Source: JALHST01 sp963798435
Lineage (GTDB): Bacteria > Bacteroidota > Bacteroidia > Flavobacteriales > Flavobacteriaceae
Length of the DNA stretch: 64,000 nt
Direction: 5' to 3'
Assembly: GCA_963798435.1 (NCBI GenBank)
Contig: CAWCTF010000006.1
Coordinates: 1-64,000, forward strand
In this document: piece after piece, positions 18,642 through 27,846 of the stretch
How the letters are laid out: every line of letters starts with the position of its first letter
Position numbering within the stretch: the first letter of the stretch is position 1
Notes under the pieces: model-generated
The model's database searches: none
Seen by the model: the letters and a program-made list of their open reading frames with translations, nothing else
Told to the model about the DNA's origin: nothing
Translations under genes and position numbers: made by a program

Positions 18642-19496
18642 TTAATTATAGGATTTTACATGTTGTTTGGCAGTTCCTAGCCCTTCAATGCCCAATTCAA
18701 CAACATCCCCATCCTTTAGATAGGTAGGAGGATTCATCCCGAGTCCTACGCCAAAGGGTGTTCCGGTAGAAATAATATCTCCTGGTAATAGGGTCATGAA
18801 TTGACTTATATAACTTACCACCTCTGGAATATTGAAAACGAAATCAGAAGTATTGCTATTTTGCATGGTCTCCCCATTCAACGTAAGCCAAAGATTTAGC
18901 TGATGTGGATTTGGAATTTCCTCTTTGGTTGCTAAAAACGGACCTATTGGGGCAAATGTATCACAGCTCTTGCCCTTTACCCATTGTCCTTCTCGTTCCA
19001 ATTGAAAGGCCCGTTCGCTCACATCGTTATGCAGAACATATCCACAGACAAAATCCATGGCCTGCTCCTTGCTCACATAGGAGGCCCTTTTCCCCATAAC
19101 GACGGCCAATTCAACTTCCCAATCGGTTTTTGTGCTGTTTTTTGGAATTATGATATCGTCATTCGGACCGACAATCGCCGTTGTTGATTTAAAGAATAAT
19201 ACGGGTTCTGAGGGAAGCTTCATCCCGCTTTCAGCGGCATGCTGGGCATAGTTAAGACCAACACAAACCAACTTCGAAGGTCTTGAAATTGGCGGTCCCA
19301 ACCGCACATTGTCAGAAACTCCTGGGCATTTGGCCATGTTCTGGGTTAACCATTCCTTCAATTTATCGATCCCGCCAGTTCCGAGGAATTCTTCATTATA
19401 ATCTTGAACAAATGCAGAGACATCCAACCTTGAACCATCACTTAATTGAATTCCTGGCTTTTCATTTCCCTCGTTACCGAATCGAATTAATTTCAT
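18642..19496 (-). CDS. fumarylacetoacetate hydrolase family protein, likely 2,4-diketo-3-deoxy-L-fuconate hydrolase
   Basis: This 284-aa protein has the FAH fold: a small N-terminal domain and a catalytic domain starting at CVGLNYAQHAAE. Metal ligands are visible in DWEVELAVV (two Glu) and in VLHNDVSER (Asp), with the closing STGTPFGVG loop. In the non-phosphorylative fucose route this family hydrolyses 2,4-diketo-3-deoxy-L-fuconate to pyruvate and L-lactate. Its place between the two SDR genes of an operon with fuconate dehydratase supports that role strongly. Length matches. Confidence 0.86.
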   Translation of the reverse strand: MKLIRFGNEGNEKPGIQLSDGSRLDVSAFVQDYNEEFLGTGGIDKLKEWLTQNMAKCPGVSDNVRLGPPISRPSKLVCVGLNYAQHAAESGMKLPSEPVLFFKSTTAIVGPNDDIIIPKNSTKTDWEVELAVVMGKRASYVSKEQAMDFVCGYVLHNDVSERAFQLEREGQWVKGKSCDTFAPIGPFLATKEEIPNPHQLNLWLTLNGETMQNSNTSDFVFNIPEVVSYISQFMTLLPGDIISTGTPFGVGLGMNPPTYLKDGDVVELGIEGLGTAKQHVKSYN

Positions 19497-19574
19497 TTTT
19501 AATCTTTTATCTTGTTATTAAATAGCGAGCCTCTCGACTTTCAGGAAATTTAATCACGAATTGTTGTTGCGCAT

Positions 19575-20351
19575 TCAACTGTTCAATTTAATATATCCGC
19601 CGTCGATGGGGAAATCGGTTCCCGTGATAAACGAAGCCTCATCGGAACATAAATATAACACTAAGTTTCCAATTTCTTCGGGAGTGCCCATTCTACCTAT
19701 AGGTTGGGTCTTCGATAATTTGTCGAACATTTCTTTTTCCCTACCTGGATAATTTTTGCTGATAAAACCATCTACAAATGGGGTATGTACCCGTCCCGGG
19801 GAAATGCTATTGCACCGAATGCCAAAACCGACAAAGTCTTTAGCCACGGAATAGGTCATGGTCAAAGTGGCCCCTTTTGACATTGAATACGCAAATCGAT
19901 CACTAATGCCAACCGTAGCGGCTACAGAGGCCATATTTAGAATGACCCCCCCGTTCGTTTTCATAAAGGGTATTGTCGCATGAATGCAATTATATACCCC
20001 TTTGACATTCACATTGAATATGTTATCAAAATCGGCTTCTTGGGTGCTTTCGGCAGTGCCAATATGGGCTATCCCAGCATTATTTATCAGAATGTCTATA
20101 GTACCTTCATCGGCTATTTTTTCGATTACTTTTTTTACCTGATCCTGATCGGCAACATTGCATTGGTATATTTTCGCACTGCCCCCCTTCGCTGTAATTT
20201 GGTCACGGGTAGTTTGTGCAAATTCCGATTTGAGTTCCAAAATATGAACCATGGCGCCATTTTCACTAAGTGCCAGCGAAATTGCCTTGCCTATTCCGCT
20301 TCCACCACCCGTTACGATGGCCGTTTTACCTTTTAGATTAAATTTCATCAA
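19575..20351 (-). CDS. SDR family oxidoreductase, likely 2-keto-3-deoxy-L-fuconate dehydrogenase
   Basis: This 258-aa classical SDR has the cofactor loop TGGGSGIG, NNAG, catalytic Ser in NMASVA and an intact YSMSK (Tyr and Lys). The C-terminal FPIDGGY is typical. In the pathway a 4-dehydrogenase converts 2-keto-3-deoxy-L-fuconate to the 2,4-diketo compound, and this gene directly follows the dehydratase gene. The assignment between the two SDR genes is by context. The upstream gap is 91 bp and the downstream gap 78 bp. Confidence 0.82.
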   Translation of the reverse strand: MMKFNLKGKTAIVTGGGSGIGKAISLALSENGAMVHILELKSEFAQTTRDQITAKGGSAKIYQCNVADQDQVKKVIEKIADEGTIDILINNAGIAHIGTAESTQEADFDNIFNVNVKGVYNCIHATIPFMKTNGGVILNMASVAATVGISDRFAYSMSKGATLTMTYSVAKDFVGFGIRCNSISPGRVHTPFVDGFISKNYPGREKEMFDKLSKTQPIGRMGTPEEIGNLVLYLCSDEASFITGTDFPIDGGYIKLNS

Positions 20352-20442
20352 TATCAGTTTAAGCGTTATTCAAAATTGAACGAGCGCATATTTCCTAAAA
20401 ATTTGGCACCCAATTATCTTTTAAGGTGTTCAAAGATATATA

Positions 20443-21747
20443 CTACTTCCATATCCTTCCATCGGGAAAACTATAATCCTTTAATGATGCTGGTTTCATC
20501 GTTATGCTGTAGCCAGGCATTTTAGGGGGCATGTAGGCACCATTTTTTAGTATCACGGGATCATAAAAATGTTCGTGTAGGTGATCTACATATTCTATTA
20601 TTCTATTTTCCAGCGAACCACTTACAGCGATGTAGTCGAACATCGAGATATGTTGGACATATTCACATAGACCCACGCCACCGGCATGGGGACAAACAGG
20701 AATATCAAATTTAGCAGCCATCAATAAGATGGCCAAAAGTTCATTTACACCGCCCACCCTGCAACTATCGATTTGACAAATCCCAATGGCGTTGGCTTGC
20801 ATAAACTGTTTGAACATGATTCGATTTTGACAATGCTCTCCAGTCGCTACCTTAATGGGATTTATGGCCTTGGCTATTTTGGCATGGCCCAAAATATCAT
20901 CCGGACTTGTTGGTTCCTCTATCCACCATGGATCAAATACCGCCAATTGGGCCATATTCGAAATGGCTTCATCGACATCCCATTTTTGGTTGGCATCCAT
21001 CATCAATCGCACGTTAGGGCCAATTTCTTCCCTGATTATTTGGGAACGTCGCATATCGTCCTTGATATCCGAGCCGACTTTTATTTTTAAATGGTCGAAA
21101 CCTGCATTTTTGGCCTCTTTGCAAAGTCGTCTCATTTTTTCATCGGAATACCCTAACCAGCCTGCCGAGGTGGTATATGCGGGGTATCCTCGGTCGATCA
21201 ATCGAACCAAGCGTTCTTGTTTTGAGCTTTCTTTTTGTTTTAAAAGGGCAAGGGCTTCTATATCGGTAATGGCATCAGTGATGTACGTGAAATCGATGCA
21301 GGAGACCAATTCTTCAGGTGACATATCTGCTAAAAGTTGCCACAATGGTTTCCCGGCTACTTTGGCATAAAGGTCCCAAACGGCATTAACAATCGCTGCT
21401 GTTGCCAAATGGATGACCCCTTTTTCGGGACCTAGCCAGCGCAACTGGCTATCCCCAGTAATCATTCTCCAAAAATCGGCCATATTGTCGGTAAAACTTT
21501 CTAAGGTTTTTCCAATGACTAGCTGGGAAACGGTTTTTATAGCAGCAACACATAACTCATTGCCCCGGCCAATTGTAAAAGTTAAGCCGTGGCCTTCAAA
21601 GCCCATAGGATGGGAAGTCTTTAAGATAACATAGGCTGCCGAATAATCTGGATCTGGATTCATGGCGTCAGACCCATCAAGCGTTCTACTTGTGGGAAAG
21701 CGAATGTCTTTAACCTCTATTTCGGTGATTGTAGTGTAATTGGCCAT
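20443..21747 (-). CDS. L-fuconate dehydratase, enolase superfamily
   Basis: This 434-aa protein is a member of the mandelate racemase branch of the enolase superfamily, at the length usual for L-fuconate dehydratase. Seen: KIKVGSD with the catalytic Lys pair, metal ligands in MMDANQKWDVD (Asp), EEPTSPDD (Glu) and GEHCQNR (Glu), and the catalytic His in CPHAGGVGL. It removes water from L-fuconate to give 2-keto-3-deoxy-L-fuconate. It is the most diagnostic gene of the operon. It begins 45 bp after the sugar-kinase gene. Confidence 0.92.
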   Translation of the reverse strand: MANYTTITEIEVKDIRFPTSRTLDGSDAMNPDPDYSAAYVILKTSHPMGFEGHGLTFTIGRGNELCVAAIKTVSQLVIGKTLESFTDNMADFWRMITGDSQLRWLGPEKGVIHLATAAIVNAVWDLYAKVAGKPLWQLLADMSPEELVSCIDFTYITDAITDIEALALLKQKESSKQERLVRLIDRGYPAYTTSAGWLGYSDEKMRRLCKEAKNAGFDHLKIKVGSDIKDDMRRSQIIREEIGPNVRLMMDANQKWDVDEAISNMAQLAVFDPWWIEEPTSPDDILGHAKIAKAINPIKVATGEHCQNRIMFKQFMQANAIGICQIDSCRVGGVNELLAILLMAAKFDIPVCPHAGGVGLCEYVQHISMFDYIAVSGSLENRIIEYVDHLHEHFYDPVILKNGAYMPPKMPGYSITMKPASLKDYSFPDGRIWK

Positions 21748-21792
21748 TAAGGGAATGAAGTTAACAATCGATATTGAAATGGTTAAATGATA

Positions 21793-22776
21793 TCAAAGTA
21801 TGCCATATGTTTTTAATATCATTTCGTTGGTTTCATCTATTGATTTAAAAACTTCAAAATCCCGGCCCTGCGTACGTTGTGCCCCCAAGGCGTTGGCATA
21901 TTTGACTGCCGTTAGATAATTGGTACGGTCTTTTAAAAGTCCGTATCCCAAGCCCCCGGCAAACGAGTCCCCACATCCAGTGGTGTCGACCACATTTTCC
22001 ACTTTTATCGATTTCACCATTTCTTGATAAGGCTGACCATCCTTTAGAAAGAATACCACCCCCCCTTTAGAATCTAAGGTGACAATCAATGATTTTACGC
22101 CTTTTTGAAGGGCATGGGCGGCAAAATCAGGGAGATGATCAGTACTTTCGTCATTGGTATGGAAAAGGTGTTCTGGATGATATTCTTTTTCGAACCAGCA
22201 GCATTTAGATTCTTCTAAATTCATTTTGAGCACGTCGATAAAGGGGAGCCATTGATCCCGGTCGATCCAGAATTTTATAAGTCGATCTCCTGTCATGGTT
22301 ACTGTATTGGTTGGCCCATGCGCATCGAAAATAATTGTCCCCTCACTATTTTGTTTGATATACTTAAGCGTTTCGAGAGGAACTTCGTAATCGGTTATGG
22401 GTACGCATACAAAGACATTGCAATGCAAGAGTTGTTCAATATCTTTGGGTATTATCGGATTCATAAATCCGGTCTGCTTTTCAAGCCGATTATTTTGGTC
22501 TATAAATTTAAGGCGTATTACATCCCCTTGATCTTCGTCGGAAGTGATGTGATCAACATTGATATTTTCATAGCGAGCTAATAACTCCTTTATCGCCTTT
22601 TCGTCCTTTTTTCGTACATGCGAGACTAGAAAAACCGTTCCTTCATCGCCCAACAGTTTGGAAAGCCCGATAGCGGTATGCGTTGCACATCCATATTTTT
22701 CAATAACCTCGCCATGATGCGTGGTAATATGGTCTCTTGGAATTGGCCCTAAGACGGCAACATTATATTTTGACAT
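21793..22776 (-). CDS. PfkB family carbohydrate kinase
   Basis: This 327-aa protein is a divergent ribokinase/PfkB family sugar kinase. The second family signature is clear: DTTGCGDSFAGG near 262-273, with the catalytic Asp. The N-terminal AVLGPIPRDHI lacks the usual di-glycine hinge but keeps the overall pattern. Substrate is unknown. In the non-phosphorylative fucose route no kinase is needed, so it may serve a side product or another sugar acid, or act on 2-keto-3-deoxy sugars. It is on the same strand as the other fucose genes, with a 240-bp gap upstream. Confidence 0.82.
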   Translation of the reverse strand: MSKYNVAVLGPIPRDHITTHHGEVIEKYGCATHTAIGLSKLLGDEGTVFLVSHVRKKDEKAIKELLARYENINVDHITSDEDQGDVIRLKFIDQNNRLEKQTGFMNPIIPKDIEQLLHCNVFVCVPITDYEVPLETLKYIKQNSEGTIIFDAHGPTNTVTMTGDRLIKFWIDRDQWLPFIDVLKMNLEESKCCWFEKEYHPEHLFHTNDESTDHLPDFAAHALQKGVKSLIVTLDSKGGVVFFLKDGQPYQEMVKSIKVENVVDTTGCGDSFAGGLGYGLLKDRTNYLTAVKYANALGAQRTQGRDFEVFKSIDETNEMILKTYGIL

Positions 22777-23016
22777 GGTTCACAATATCTAAATGTATAC
22801 TTGGAAATATGGTTTCGGTTCGGTTGAAGAAGATACAATTAATTTTTATTCTTGCCAACAATGATGTAAATATGAAAATTTTAATGAACTACCAGCTTGT
22901 ATTCCTGGCTTCAGATTTAACGTATGCTTCCTTATGAATCGGCCTAGCATCAAATCGATGAATCCGAAGGGAATGCCGATGGCCCTAAATTATAACCATG
23001 CAATGGTTTTGTACAT

Positions 23017-24102
23017 TTAAACACGGTGTAATTTAATAGGATAGGTCTTTCCCGATGCCCATTGTGGGATATAAAGATTACCATCGTTGTCAACCAACAC
23101 ATCGTGAGGATTCCTGAACGTTTTTCCATCATATTCAGGGGCCGATAAAAGGCCTTTACTATACCTTGGTGCACTTCCACCAGGAAAAGAGACAATGGTA
23201 TTGTTTTTATCGAGAACAGCGAGCATACCGTCGTAGCTATCCCAAGATTTTGTAACAATTACCGCAAAGTAGAGATATTCGCCATGAATGACAGGTCTAC
23301 AAATCGAACAACCGGGCAATTTTATGGTTTCAAGATGTTCGCCCGACAGCGAGTAGCGTTTGAATTCTTGTTTGGCCCTTGATGTGATCAGCAAGGTGGG
23401 GTTGCTGGCATTTCGCGTATCAAGAGTGATACCATGGCAACAAGAAAATTGATCGTCGCCTTCGCCACTTCCACCAAAATGACCTAGGTATTCCCCCTTT
23501 TCGTTGTAATGTATGATAAAATTTTGCCCATAGCCATCGGCGATATAGAAATCACCATTGGGCATAACCGCGGTTTCAGTTGGTTTAAATTGGTCGTCAC
23601 TTGTATAGCCATCGACCTCCTTGGGTCTTTCAATGGTCATTAATTTTCGACCCGCCAAATCGGTCTTTGTCACCTTATGGGTTTCAGGGTCGGTAATCAA
23701 TAGAAATTGATCATTTCCCTCACCGAATATGGTCAGGCCATGAGCCCCTGGAAATTCTGTTCCCCACGAATCGAGTACTTTGCCCGATTTGTCATAAATT
23801 ATTACATTATTATTGTGCTCGCCGGTAGTGGTAAGGAAGATTCGCCCCTTTTGATCAAATACCATTTCATGGCAATCGTTGACGGGCACTTTAGCAGGAT
23901 CTTGAACGCCCCATTCCTTATCGACCCTGTACTTGAAATCCCCGTGACCTACGATTTCCTTCATATTTTTATTTGAATGTGTTATCCCGAACGTATATGT
24001 CGGCGCCAATAGTCCGGCACCTACTAATAATGACGATTTTTTTATGAAATCCCTGCGATCTTTTTTATGATTTCCTGACATATTTTCTAAATTATTGGCC
24101 AT
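23017..24102 (-). CDS. Tat-exported six-bladed beta-propeller (NHL-like) protein
   Basis: This 361-aa protein begins with a twin-arginine signal: DRRDFIKKSS (about 16-25) followed by a hydrophobic stretch to about 43. The remainder has repeated propeller-like strands (for example HGLTIFGEGND, PNGDFYIADGYGQN, HGITLDTRNAS, NPHDVLVDNDGNLYIPQW), similar to NHL proteins and to the lyase domain of peptidylglycine alpha-amidating enzymes. Its function is not known. It is the first gene of the fucose operon, which suggests a periplasmic role linked to that sugar, for example as a lactonase-like propeller; that idea is inference only. Confidence 0.78.
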   Translation of the reverse strand: MANNLENMSGNHKKDRRDFIKKSSLLVGAGLLAPTYTFGITHSNKNMKEIVGHGDFKYRVDKEWGVQDPAKVPVNDCHEMVFDQKGRIFLTTTGEHNNNVIIYDKSGKVLDSWGTEFPGAHGLTIFGEGNDQFLLITDPETHKVTKTDLAGRKLMTIERPKEVDGYTSDDQFKPTETAVMPNGDFYIADGYGQNFIIHYNEKGEYLGHFGGSGEGDDQFSCCHGITLDTRNASNPTLLITSRAKQEFKRYSLSGEHLETIKLPGCSICRPVIHGEYLYFAVIVTKSWDSYDGMLAVLDKNNTIVSFPGGSAPRYSKGLLSAPEYDGKTFRNPHDVLVDNDGNLYIPQWASGKTYPIKLHRV

Positions 24103-24473
24103 GGTATGCTATAGCTACCTTTTTTCAAATGCGAATTGATTTATTTTATTCCGTTTTATGATGTAATCGATTTTTGGATTCAATGGGTTTAAAGGGTATG
24201 TAACTTAAAAATAATAGGGTACAAAGTACTTTTTTATGCTTCCAAAAAAAGGTTGTCCAAGCTAATCAAAATATGCCAAAGCGCTAGTACCTAATAAAAT
24301 TAGGCATTTTTTTTATGAAAACCGAGAAAGGATTGGCAGTGACCCGTAGTTTTTTTCGGGCTGTTTCTTAGGGCTTTAGACAATTTTTTCCACGAGCTGA
24401 ACGGTACGGTGGTCAAAAGGGAATTCAAGGAGTTTTAGGAATCCAAAATAAGTTTTACCTTAGCACCCATTTT
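24103..24473. other. 371-bp region between the fucose operon and tRNA-Val(GAC)
   Basis: No gene is seen. It should contain the minus-strand promoter of the fucose operon, but no TAnnTTTG box was found there. It holds a plus-strand terminator-like hairpin (24290-24314) with no obvious upstream plus-strand gene. Confidence 0.5.
24290..24314 (+). terminator. orphan terminator-like hairpin
   Basis: CCTAAT-AAA-ATTAGG followed by CA and eight T. It would stop plus-strand transcription, yet the nearest upstream genes are on the minus strand. It may protect the tRNA from antisense read-in or end an unannotated short transcript. Confidence 0.5.
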
Positions 24474-24548
24474 GGGATATTAGCTCAGTTGGTTTAGAGC
24501 GCTGCCTTGACAGGGCAGAGGTCACTGGTTCGAATCCAGTATATCCCA
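24474..24548 (+). tRNA. tRNA-Val(GAC)
   Basis: Full cloverleaf: acceptor GGGATAT/ATATCCC, D stem GCTC/GAGC, anticodon stem CTGCC/GGCAG with loop TTGACAG (anticodon GAC), T arm ACTGG/CCAGT with TTCGAAT loop, discriminator A, no encoded CCA. It stands alone between two minus-strand genes. Confidence 0.94.
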
Positions 24549-24743
24549 CTCGGTCGTTTTGGTTCATTGTTCTCTCCGATGCCTCAGGGCAGTCATAACG
24601 ATACCAAATCCCAAAGTATACCTAGCCGTTCAATGGTATTTTCGGTCATCGGTTTGGGAGGGATGCGCTAGATTGATAGGCGATAGGGCCTCATTAGCCA
24701 GGAATTCGTTGGTAATGAATCCGCCTTCTTGGCCCAAGCCACC

Positions 24744-26018
24744 TTAAAGCAGCTCTAATGTGCGTTCGAGTGCCATACCCCTTGATCCTTTAATAAGCAC
24801 CAGGCCTTTAGGTAACTTGTTTTCTTTGAGATAGATAGAAAGGGCGTCAAAGGATTCGAATTTTTTAAGCTTGGAATCTGTCTCGAAAAAGTTTTTCCCC
24901 ACCAACAATACCTCATCTAATTTCATTTCTGCGGCCAAATCGGCAATTTTCTGATGTTCGTTGGCCGCACTGCTTCCCAATTCGAACATGTCGCCCAAAA
25001 TGGCAATTTTTATGTTGTTCCTCACAATTGCGAAATTATCCAACGCTGCCTTCATACTTGAGGGGTTCGCATTATAGGCGTCTAATATAATTTGGTAACC
25101 ATTTTTATCTATAATTTGTGAACGATTATTATTTGGGACATAATTTTCAATGGCATTTTTAATTTCGGATAACGGCACATTAAAATACGTTCCGATGAGA
25201 ATGGCAGCACCACAATTCGTATTATTATAGCTACCGATCAGGTGGGAGTGAATGCGTATATCTTCAACTTTGATCGTCACAAAGGGTTGTGCTTCCAAAA
25301 ATCTGATTTTATAATACGGGGATCTTTCTTGAGCGAATCCGAATTTGTTGCGATAGTTCCCGATTATCTCATTTTGTCGGGTGTCATCGGCATTCAGGAA
25401 AATCGACTTATCGTGGGTAATAAGATAATCATAAAGCTCACTTTTTCCCTTTATGACACCTTCTTCACCTCCAAATCCTTCTAAGTGTGCCTTTCCAAAA
25501 TTCGTTATATACCCATAATCAGGTTGGGCTATTTGACACAAAAATTCAATTTCCCTTAGATGATTGGCGCCCATTTCGACTATCGCAATTTCGGTATCGG
25601 TACGAATGCGCAATAAAGTCAATGGCACGCCGATATGGTTGTTGAGGTTGCCGGTTGTGGCCACCGTATTATATTTCTTGGAAAGAACGGCGTTTATTAA
25701 TTCTTTTGTAGTGGTCTTTCCGTTACTGCCGGTCAAGGCGATTACCTTTGCCGTATGATGATTTCGATGATAAGTGGCCAATTGCTGTAGCGCCTGTAGC
25801 ACATCGTCTACCAAAATGTAGTTTTCTGATATTGCATATGCCGCATCGTCGATTACGGCATGTGAGGCTCCTTTTCGGAGGGCTTCCGATGCAAATTCGT
25901 TCCCGTTAAAATGATCCCCTTTTAGGGCGAAGAAAATACAGTCCTGAGTTATTTTCCGGGTGTCGGTACACACCTCTGGAAATTTAAGAAAAATCGCATG
26001 TAACAGCGCTATGTTCAT
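24744..26018 (-). CDS. murF: UDP-N-acetylmuramoyl-tripeptide--D-Ala-D-Ala ligase
   Basis: This 424-aa cytoplasmic Mur ligase adds D-Ala-D-Ala to the UDP-MurNAc tripeptide, the last cytoplasmic step of the peptidoglycan precursor. Seen: an N-terminal UDP-binding domain (CTDTRKI at 17-23), the ATP loop ALTGSNGKTTT (94-104), the central motif EMGANHLREIEFL and GKAHLEGFGG, and the C-terminal DAYNANPSSM characteristic of MurF. Full length. It lies downstream of gldJ on the same strand but behind that gene's terminator, so it probably has its own promoter in the 160-bp gap. Confidence 0.95.
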   Translation of the reverse strand: MNIALLHAIFLKFPEVCTDTRKITQDCIFFALKGDHFNGNEFASEALRKGASHAVIDDAAYAISENYILVDDVLQALQQLATYHRNHHTAKVIALTGSNGKTTTKELINAVLSKKYNTVATTGNLNNHIGVPLTLLRIRTDTEIAIVEMGANHLREIEFLCQIAQPDYGYITNFGKAHLEGFGGEEGVIKGKSELYDYLITHDKSIFLNADDTRQNEIIGNYRNKFGFAQERSPYYKIRFLEAQPFVTIKVEDIRIHSHLIGSYNNTNCGAAILIGTYFNVPLSEIKNAIENYVPNNNRSQIIDKNGYQIILDAYNANPSSMKAALDNFAIVRNNIKIAILGDMFELGSSAANEHQKIADLAAEMKLDEVLLVGKNFFETDSKLKKFESFDALSIYLKENKLPKGLVLIKGSRGMALERTLELL

Positions 26019-26123
26019 AGTTTCGAGATTTCTAGATGTTTTTTAGAATTATTTGGGCCCCTAAGTGATCAACCAAACATTTCGTTAAGTGTTCTCAGCA
26101 TTGAGATTTCATCAATCGAAGGT

Positions 26124-26157
26124 ATAAAAAAAGTCCCGACGTTTCCGAAGGGACTTT
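26124..26157 (-). terminator. terminator after gldJ
   Basis: On the minus strand AAAGTCCC and GGGACTTT form a stem around a 12-nt loop, followed by a U-run (plus-strand A-run 26125-26132). It lies about 22 bp beyond the gldJ stop codon. Confidence 0.85.
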
Positions 26158-26178
26158 GTATTGTTATTATTTTAAAAA

Positions 26179-27846
26179 CTATTTGGCTTTTTTTCCGCGA
26201 ACGGTCTTGTTTTTTGTCTTTGATTTTGAACCCACGCGCGACATGGCACATCGAAATCCGATATAATCCGTTGCCATATATTGTGGCAAATATCTTCGTT
26301 GTGCAGGGTCTAACCAATAGGCCCTATCTCTCCATGAACCACCTTTGTATACCCTAACCTCGTCGTTGATAAGCGTTGTCCTATTATTTGACTTATCATA
26401 CTCCCGGATAAGTTTGCCCGTAGAATCATGCTCCATTTTAAATTGCGGAGAGTCGTACATTTTTTTGCCTTCTTTTTCTTGTTCCTCGTCACTGAATTTA
26501 TCAAAGAACCGTGAGGAACCTGGATCACCATCGCGATACCCTCGGTTATCACTTGACGAAAAGTTCGTTCGCAGATAGGTCTCTTTTTCATCAACAGGCA
26601 CCATTTTAATTTCGCCTGGAAGGTTGACCGCCACGATTTTTCCGTTTGGAAGGGTATCGTAAATAATCGAGTCCCTTAGGATATTGACTTTTCCATCTTC
26701 CCCGATTGCGGTTTTCATATAGATGTTTCCTCGATAGTAGTTAAAGTCACTCACTTCGTCATCAACAATCGGTCGGTAGACGTCGGCCACCCATTCGGCA
26801 ACATTGCCAGCCATATCGTACAATCCTAAATCATTTGGCTTGTAAGACATAACCTGCGCGGTAATATCGGCGCCATCATCAGACCATCCTGCGATCCCGC
26901 CATAATCTCCCTTACCTTGTTTAAAGTTTGCCATTTGGTCTCCACGTCCTACGCGCTGACCATTTCTTGTATAATCACCATCCCATGGATATTTTTTCCT
27001 TCCACGATAGTTGTTATATTCCCTGCTGCCCTGATTGGCCTGTGCTGCATACTCCCATTCGGTTTCTGTCGGAAGTCTATATTCAGGAATAATGATTCCA
27101 CTACTTCTTTTGGCAAAGGTATTCACACTATCCTTTTTCATTTTTCCCTGCAAGGAATCAATCTGTCCATTGTACACTGCCTCGGGTCTGTTCAGATAGG
27201 TTTCTGTGCTGAAGGTACCAGAAACTTCTCCAGATTCTGCCTGATATTTGGCGTCTTTAGACAAATATCCTTCCCTTTCGAGCATTACTTCATTCACTCG
27301 ATCGGTTCTCCATTCCGCAAATTGTGTTGCTTGAATCCAGTTAACACCTACTACTGGATATTCTGCATAAGCCGGGTGGCGCAAATAGTTATTGGTCATC
27401 GTCTCGTTGAACCCTAATCGGTTTCTCCATACCAAAGTATCTGGCAAGGCACCTTTATAAATATTTGTGTATTTAGGATTTTCCGGAGGATAGACACTTT
27501 TTAAATAATCTAAATATTCCAAATACATCACATTGGTCACCTCGGTTTCATCCATGTAGAATGACTGAACATGTTGAGCGGAAGGTGTATTATTCCAGTC
27601 GTGCATAACATCATCCTGTACCTTTCCCTTGGTGAAGGTACCCCCTTCAACAAAAACAAGGCCTGGAGCGGTTTCCTGTTCCTTGAAATCAGTGTTAAAC
27701 TGAAAGCCGCCTTCTTTGGCATTTATTTTCCAACCAGTTGCTCTCGAAACATTCTTGGAAGTGCCGGATTTTTTACAGCTGGTAACTGTAAATCCACCTG
27801 CTATTACAGCAAAAGAGAGTATTACTTTGATAATCTGTTTTTTCAT
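26179..27846 (-). CDS. gldJ: gliding motility lipoprotein GldJ
   Basis: This 555-aa protein is the usual length for GldJ, an outer-membrane lipoprotein needed for gliding and for the type IX secretion system. Seen: a lipoprotein signal ending in VTSC with the lipidated Cys24, then an FGE/sulfatase-modifying-factor fold containing FVEGGTFTKG, MDETEVTNVMYLEYLDYL, GVNWIQATQFAEW, LPTETEWEYAAQ, NVAEWVADVYRP and a C-terminal GFRCAMSRV followed by a Lys-rich tail. Presence of GldJ marks the organism as a gliding-capable member of the Flavobacteriia. It is divergent from porV. Confidence 0.95.
   Translation of the reverse strand: MKKQIIKVILSFAVIAGGFTVTSCKKSGTSKNVSRATGWKINAKEGGFQFNTDFKEQETAPGLVFVEGGTFTKGKVQDDVMHDWNNTPSAQHVQSFYMDETEVTNVMYLEYLDYLKSVYPPENPKYTNIYKGALPDTLVWRNRLGFNETMTNNYLRHPAYAEYPVVGVNWIQATQFAEWRTDRVNEVMLEREGYLSKDAKYQAESGEVSGTFSTETYLNRPEAVYNGQIDSLQGKMKKDSVNTFAKRSSGIIIPEYRLPTETEWEYAAQANQGSREYNNYRGRKKYPWDGDYTRNGQRVGRGDQMANFKQGKGDYGGIAGWSDDGADITAQVMSYKPNDLGLYDMAGNVAEWVADVYRPIVDDEVSDFNYYRGNIYMKTAIGEDGKVNILRDSIIYDTLPNGKIVAVNLPGEIKMVPVDEKETYLRTNFSSSDNRGYRDGDPGSSRFFDKFSDEEQEKEGKKMYDSPQFKMEHDSTGKLIREYDKSNNRTTLINDEVRVYKGGSWRDRAYWLDPAQRRYLPQYMATDYIGFRCAMSRVGSKSKTKNKTVRGKKAK

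Noticed and set aside
24559..24747. 62-codon ORF between tRNA-Val(GAC) and murF
   Set aside because: No recognisable features; it overlaps the murF 3' end in antisense. Weak minus-strand fragments there could be relics but are not supportable.
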